Shown piece after piece: positions 5,262 through 7,303 of a DNA stretch of 7,303 nucleotides. The stretch is from Merdivivens faecigallinarum (GTDB taxonomy: Bacteria > Bacteroidota > Bacteroidia > Bacteroidales > UBA932). Where the stretch lies: positions 1 to 7,303 of the forward strand of contig JADILY010000068.1 in NCBI GenBank assembly GCA_017695055.1. Direction: 5' to 3'. The translations under genes were made by a program, and so were the position numbers. The number at the start of each line of letters is the position of its first letter. The first letter of the stretch is position 1. The notes below the pieces were generated by a model. It saw only the letters and a program-made list of their open reading frames with translations, made no database searches and was not told the origin of the DNA.

Positions 5262-6304
5262 TTTCCTACATTGTCTATCCGTTCATCGACTTTCAGGCCC
5301 GCCCGTTCCACGCATTCCAGCATATCGGAATACCCGTACATCTTGCTGTTGCCGTTGGCCATTACGGTAAAATACAGCGATATCGCAGTCAGGGCGAACG
5401 CCGCGGTACCGTAAGGCTGCCTGTCCCAGAAACTCTCCATTATGTAAAGTTCCGTTTCATCAGACATAGAGGCTGCCGCCCTCGAAAGTATCGACACGAC
5501 CTCTTCCGTACCGAAACAGTCTAAAAACTGGCTCATCCATATTTTATCGAAACCCGAAGGGAAAACCGTTCCCTCATCGAGCAGGTCTGCCGGATAAGCA
5601 TGTATGCGCCCGCTTCCTTCCGACCCGGCCACTGCTTTTCGCATCATCTCTATCTGGCCCGGCAAATCCATCACCGTAACCTGCACATCCTTGTCATAAG
5701 CCACGGCCTCCAATGCGAAACGGCCGGTATTCCCGCCGACATCGAGGATATTCTTCCCTCCCCTGCGCATAAGGACGGCCAGAGTCTCGGAGAAAGAATG
5801 GTCGCTATAGTAATGGTCGAACGCGAACCAGCTTTTCTTCACTTCTTCCGGCAGATGCGGAAGCGCCTCGTAAATCGTCTTCCAGTCTCCGAAATGCCGC
5901 AGCCCCGCCGGCCTGCCTTCGCGTATGGCCTCTTCAAGATTGAACATCCCTATATAATTGACATCATGGTTGAAATCCATGTCGACCCTCACCATCTCAT
6001 CGTTCAGAAGGAACCAGCCGGCCTTGGAACAGTAAAACCTGCCTTCCCTGTAAAGCAGTATTCCCATAGTCAGGGACGATTCGAAAAGTACCTGGACTCC
6101 GTAACGCGGCAGTGAGCAGGCCGCAACGGCCTCGTCTATCGTGAGCCCTTTCTCGCCGGAGTCCGAAACCTTTTCAAGCAGGCCGCTCTTCACCATGAAG
6201 CGCGCAACCTGGAAAATCACAGGGCCCTGGCTTATCCAGTGCGCCGTCTTCTGGGCTTCGTATGCGCCCATCCTGTCTTCGGCAAAATCTTTTTCTACAT
6301 CCAT
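5225..6304 (-). CDS. SAM-dependent methyltransferase (class I, O-methyltransferase-like fold)
   Basis: From the ATG at 6304 the product is 359 residues; an in-frame ATG at 6331 would add nine. I prefer 6304 because AAGGAAAG sits 4 bases upstream and the start avoids overlap with the preceding gene. The first half (about 10-150 from this start) is a helical dimerisation and substrate domain as in plant-type small-molecule methyltransferases. The second half carries SAM motif I, ILDVGGNTGRF (186-196), the acidic ribose-binding loop VMDLPGQ (211-217), and FDKIWMSQFLDCFGTEEVV (252-270) corresponding to motifs around post II/III. The residue that acts as base in true O-methyltransferases is Asp262 or absent (usual HH replaced by DC). 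Its likely role is methylation of the aryl head group of the polyene, as in flexirubins and aryl polyenes with a 3-methyl-4-hydroxyphenyl end. This is inferred from context; O-methylation is the alternative. Confidence 0.87.
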   Translation of the reverse strand: MDVEKDFAEDRMGAYEAQKTAHWISQGPVIFQVARFMVKSGLLEKVSDSGEKGLTIDEAVAACSLPRYGVQVLFESSLTMGILLYREGRFYCSKAGWFLLNDEMVRVDMDFNHDVNYIGMFNLEEAIREGRPAGLRHFGDWKTIYEALPHLPEEVKKSWFAFDHYYSDHSFSETLAVLMRRGGKNILDVGGNTGRFALEAVAYDKDVQVTVMDLPGQIEMMRKAVAGSEGSGRIHAYPADLLDEGTVFPSGFDKIWMSQFLDCFGTEEVVSILSRAAASMSDETELYIMESFWDRQPYGTAAFALTAISLYFTVMANGNSKMYGYSDMLECVERAGLKVDERIDNVGKCHTILICSKKQ

Positions 6305-6308
6305 ACTG

Positions 6309-6316
6309 CTTTCCTT
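6309..6316 (-). promoter_or_regulatory. Ribosome binding site that supports the methyltransferase start at 6304
   Basis: On the minus strand the sequence reads TAAGGAAAGCAGT and then ATG. The purine run AAGGAAAG overlaps the TAA stop of the acyltransferase and lies 4 bases before the ATG at 6304. Several other genes in the window have only A/T-rich leaders, so this clear Shine-Dalgarno-like site favours 6304 over the upstream ATG at 6331. The proximity of stop and ribosome site also suggests re-initiation by ribosomes finishing the acyltransferase. Confidence 0.5.
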
Positions 6317-7214
6317 ATTTCCAGAAATCATAAAAATTGAACCATTGCAGAGGATATCGCCTCACTATCTCTTCAAGCCGCCCGCAAAACACGCCGGCCC
6401 TTGCCACCATCCTGTCCTTGTCGGAAGAATCGGCATCCTGCAAATCCACCTTTTCCCAGAAGACCTTGTAACGGCAGTGGCCGGTCCTCATCACGAATGC
6501 GGTATAGAGGGGCACGTCCATCTTTACCGACAGGGCGAACGCTCCGGCCGGAATCTCCGTTTCCTTTCCGAAAAGGCTGCACCAGAGTCCTCTCGCGCCT
6601 TCGGTCATCCTGTCGGCCATCATCAGTATGACCCCTCCCTCGTCAAGGGCATTGTTAATCTCGAAGAGATAATCAGTATCCTCCCCTACGGGGATAAGGT
6701 GTATATGATTGGCTTTCAGGGCTTCCGCCCTTTTCTTCAGGATTTCTTCATGCTCCCCGCCATAGACCGCACAGAAGCACTCCTTGTCATGCTGGGAAAA
6801 CAATGTCCCGAGGGCTTCGAGATTGCCCACATGGGCGCTGATGATTATTGCCCCGTCCCCGCTTGCATGTATCTCTTTCCGGACGGCCGATGCGGCTTCG
6901 TCCATTTCGAGTTCATACCTCCCGGTAGCCCCACCGTAGGATGCGAACTTGTCGACTACTATCTTTCCGAAACAGTAATAGCATCCCCATAACGAGCGGA
7001 ACGCCTTCCATCTGCCGAAGCCCATCCTGTTACGGTAAAAATCAAAAACCGCCCGGCGGCCTCCGTTTTTCGAAAACACGTAGAACGGTATGGCGAAAGC
7101 CATGAAAAAATATACGAAGGAAGCCCCGAAATTTTTAACCAGGTACGATACGGCCCTGATTCCGAAACTTCCTCCACCTGTCTGTCCCTGCCATCGGGTA
7201 CCGCCGTCACTCAT
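6315..7214 (-). CDS. LpxL/HtrB-like lipid acyltransferase
   Basis: This 299-residue protein belongs to the lysophospholipid / lipid A late acyltransferase family. The catalytic HX4-5E-type motif appears as SAHVGNLEAL (126-135), with His128, Asn131 and Glu133 corresponding to HxGNxE of LpxL. A DR motif at 201-202 lies in MMADRMTEG, and the C-terminus RYPLQWFNFYDFWK matches the family's PxQWxW-type ending. A hydrophobic stretch at about 31-48 is a likely membrane anchor, so it should act at the inner face of the cytoplasmic membrane. In LpxL the donor is acyl-ACP. Here, next to a carrier protein gene (ATGA overlap at 7214-7211), it may transfer a polyene or fatty acyl chain to a lipid or sugar scaffold; this is inference. 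GGGGAG lies 8 bases before the ATG. A true lipid A enzyme is less likely in this context. Confidence 0.87.
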   Translation of the reverse strand: MSDGGTRWQGQTGGGSFGIRAVSYLVKNFGASFVYFFMAFAIPFYVFSKNGGRRAVFDFYRNRMGFGRWKAFRSLWGCYYCFGKIVVDKFASYGGATGRYELEMDEAASAVRKEIHASGDGAIIISAHVGNLEALGTLFSQHDKECFCAVYGGEHEEILKKRAEALKANHIHLIPVGEDTDYLFEINNALDEGGVILMMADRMTEGARGLWCSLFGKETEIPAGAFALSVKMDVPLYTAFVMRTGHCRYKVFWEKVDLQDADSSDKDRMVARAGVFCGRLEEIVRRYPLQWFNFYDFWK

Positions 7215-7303
7215 CCGAGTTTCTCCCCGATATAGTCGTAAAACTGGCCCAGGGTCTTGACATTCTTCATTTCCTCGGGCTTTATCTTGAAGCCGAACTC
7301 CCT
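7211..7303 (-). CDS. C-terminus of an acyl carrier protein (partial)
   Basis: Reading in from the right edge on the minus strand gives 30 open codons and a TGA at 7213-7211. The peptide starts REFGFKIKPEEMKNVKTLGQ and ends in FYDYIGEKLG. This is the usual end of a carrier protein: the short loop and helix III (P-E-E-M-K-N-V-K-T) and the amphipathic helix IV. The serine-bearing motif lies outside the window, so carrier function is inferred from the tail alone. The TGA overlaps the acyltransferase ATG (ATGA), placing it in the same operon. With the ACP at 2728-2985 this makes two carrier proteins of different sequence, as in E. coli aryl-polyene clusters (ApeE and ApeF). Confidence 0.75.
   Translation of the reverse strand, partial: REFGFKIKPEEMKNVKTLGQFYDYIGEKLG
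7223..7228 (-). promoter_or_regulatory. Ribosome binding site of the acyltransferase, inside the ACP coding region
   Basis: GGGGAG on the minus strand is 8 bases upstream of the ATG at 7214, within the last codons of the carrier protein gene (Gly-Glu). Together with the ATGA overlap it supports the chosen acyltransferase start and translational coupling of the two genes. Confidence 0.45.

Noticed and set aside
5225..6331. Methyltransferase start at 6331
   Set aside because: Possible, but it overlaps the acyltransferase by 17 bases and has no ribosome site, whereas 6304 has AAGGAAAG at suitable spacing. Not fully excluded.
6141..6992. Plus-strand open frame of 283 codons
   Set aside because: Antisense to the acyltransferase and the methyltransferase start; no recognisable domain and an unlikely composition.

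Overview
The window is an interior piece of a polyene biosynthetic operon of the aryl-polyene / flexirubin type. Every gene I can support lies on the minus strand, so transcription runs from position 7303 towards 1. The likely host is a member of Bacteroidota, probably a Bacteroidales with moderately high GC (Rikenellaceae- or Barnesiellaceae-like). This rests on Bacteroidota-type protein variants (a hotdog protein with IPQKPPF, a cysteine-less synthase with the THNT motif, an LpxL-like acyltransferase ending in QWFNFYDFW), weak or absent Shine-Dalgarno sequences at several starts, and visibly GC-rich codons. The genus assignment is inference.

Layout in transcription order: the C-terminus of an acyl carrier protein (7303-7211, cut by the window edge); an LpxL/HtrB-like lipid acyltransferase (7214-6315); a SAM-dependent methyltransferase (6304-5225, or from 6331); a FabZ-like hotdog protein with a substituted catalytic histidine (5261-4791); a 591-residue protein joining a complete ketosynthase to a degenerate, cysteine-less synthase-like domain (4794-3019); a second acyl carrier protein (2985-2728); a complete FabF-type ketosynthase (2712-1510); a cysteine-less chain-length-factor-like protein (1503-568); a four-helix EamA/SMR-type membrane protein (574-212); and the first 56 residues of a small exported protein or lipoprotein (169-1, cut by the edge). 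Most junctions overlap or are a few bases apart, including two ATGA stop/start fusions, so the genes are very probably co-transcribed and translationally coupled.

How they may work together (inference from known aryl-polyene and flexirubin clusters): the carrier proteins hold the growing chain, the ketosynthases extend it with malonyl units, the chain-length-factor-like protein pairs with one of them, and the hotdog protein takes part in dehydration or binds intermediates. The methyltransferase would modify the aryl head group. The acyltransferase would attach the polyene, or a fatty acid, to a lipid scaffold, and the small membrane protein and exported protein would help place the product in the envelope. 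Ketoreductase, aryl-CoA/ACP ligase, ammonia-lyase, thioesterase and MMPL-type transporter genes common in such clusters are not in this window and would have to lie outside it.

There are no RNA genes, CRISPR arrays or insertion sequences that I can see, and no gene-free stretch longer than 42 bases. The most unusual points are the ketosynthase fusion with its 12-base tandem repeat in the linker, four thiolase-fold synthase domains within 4.2 kb of which two lack the nucleophilic cysteine, and the hotdog protein with Gln in place of the catalytic His.
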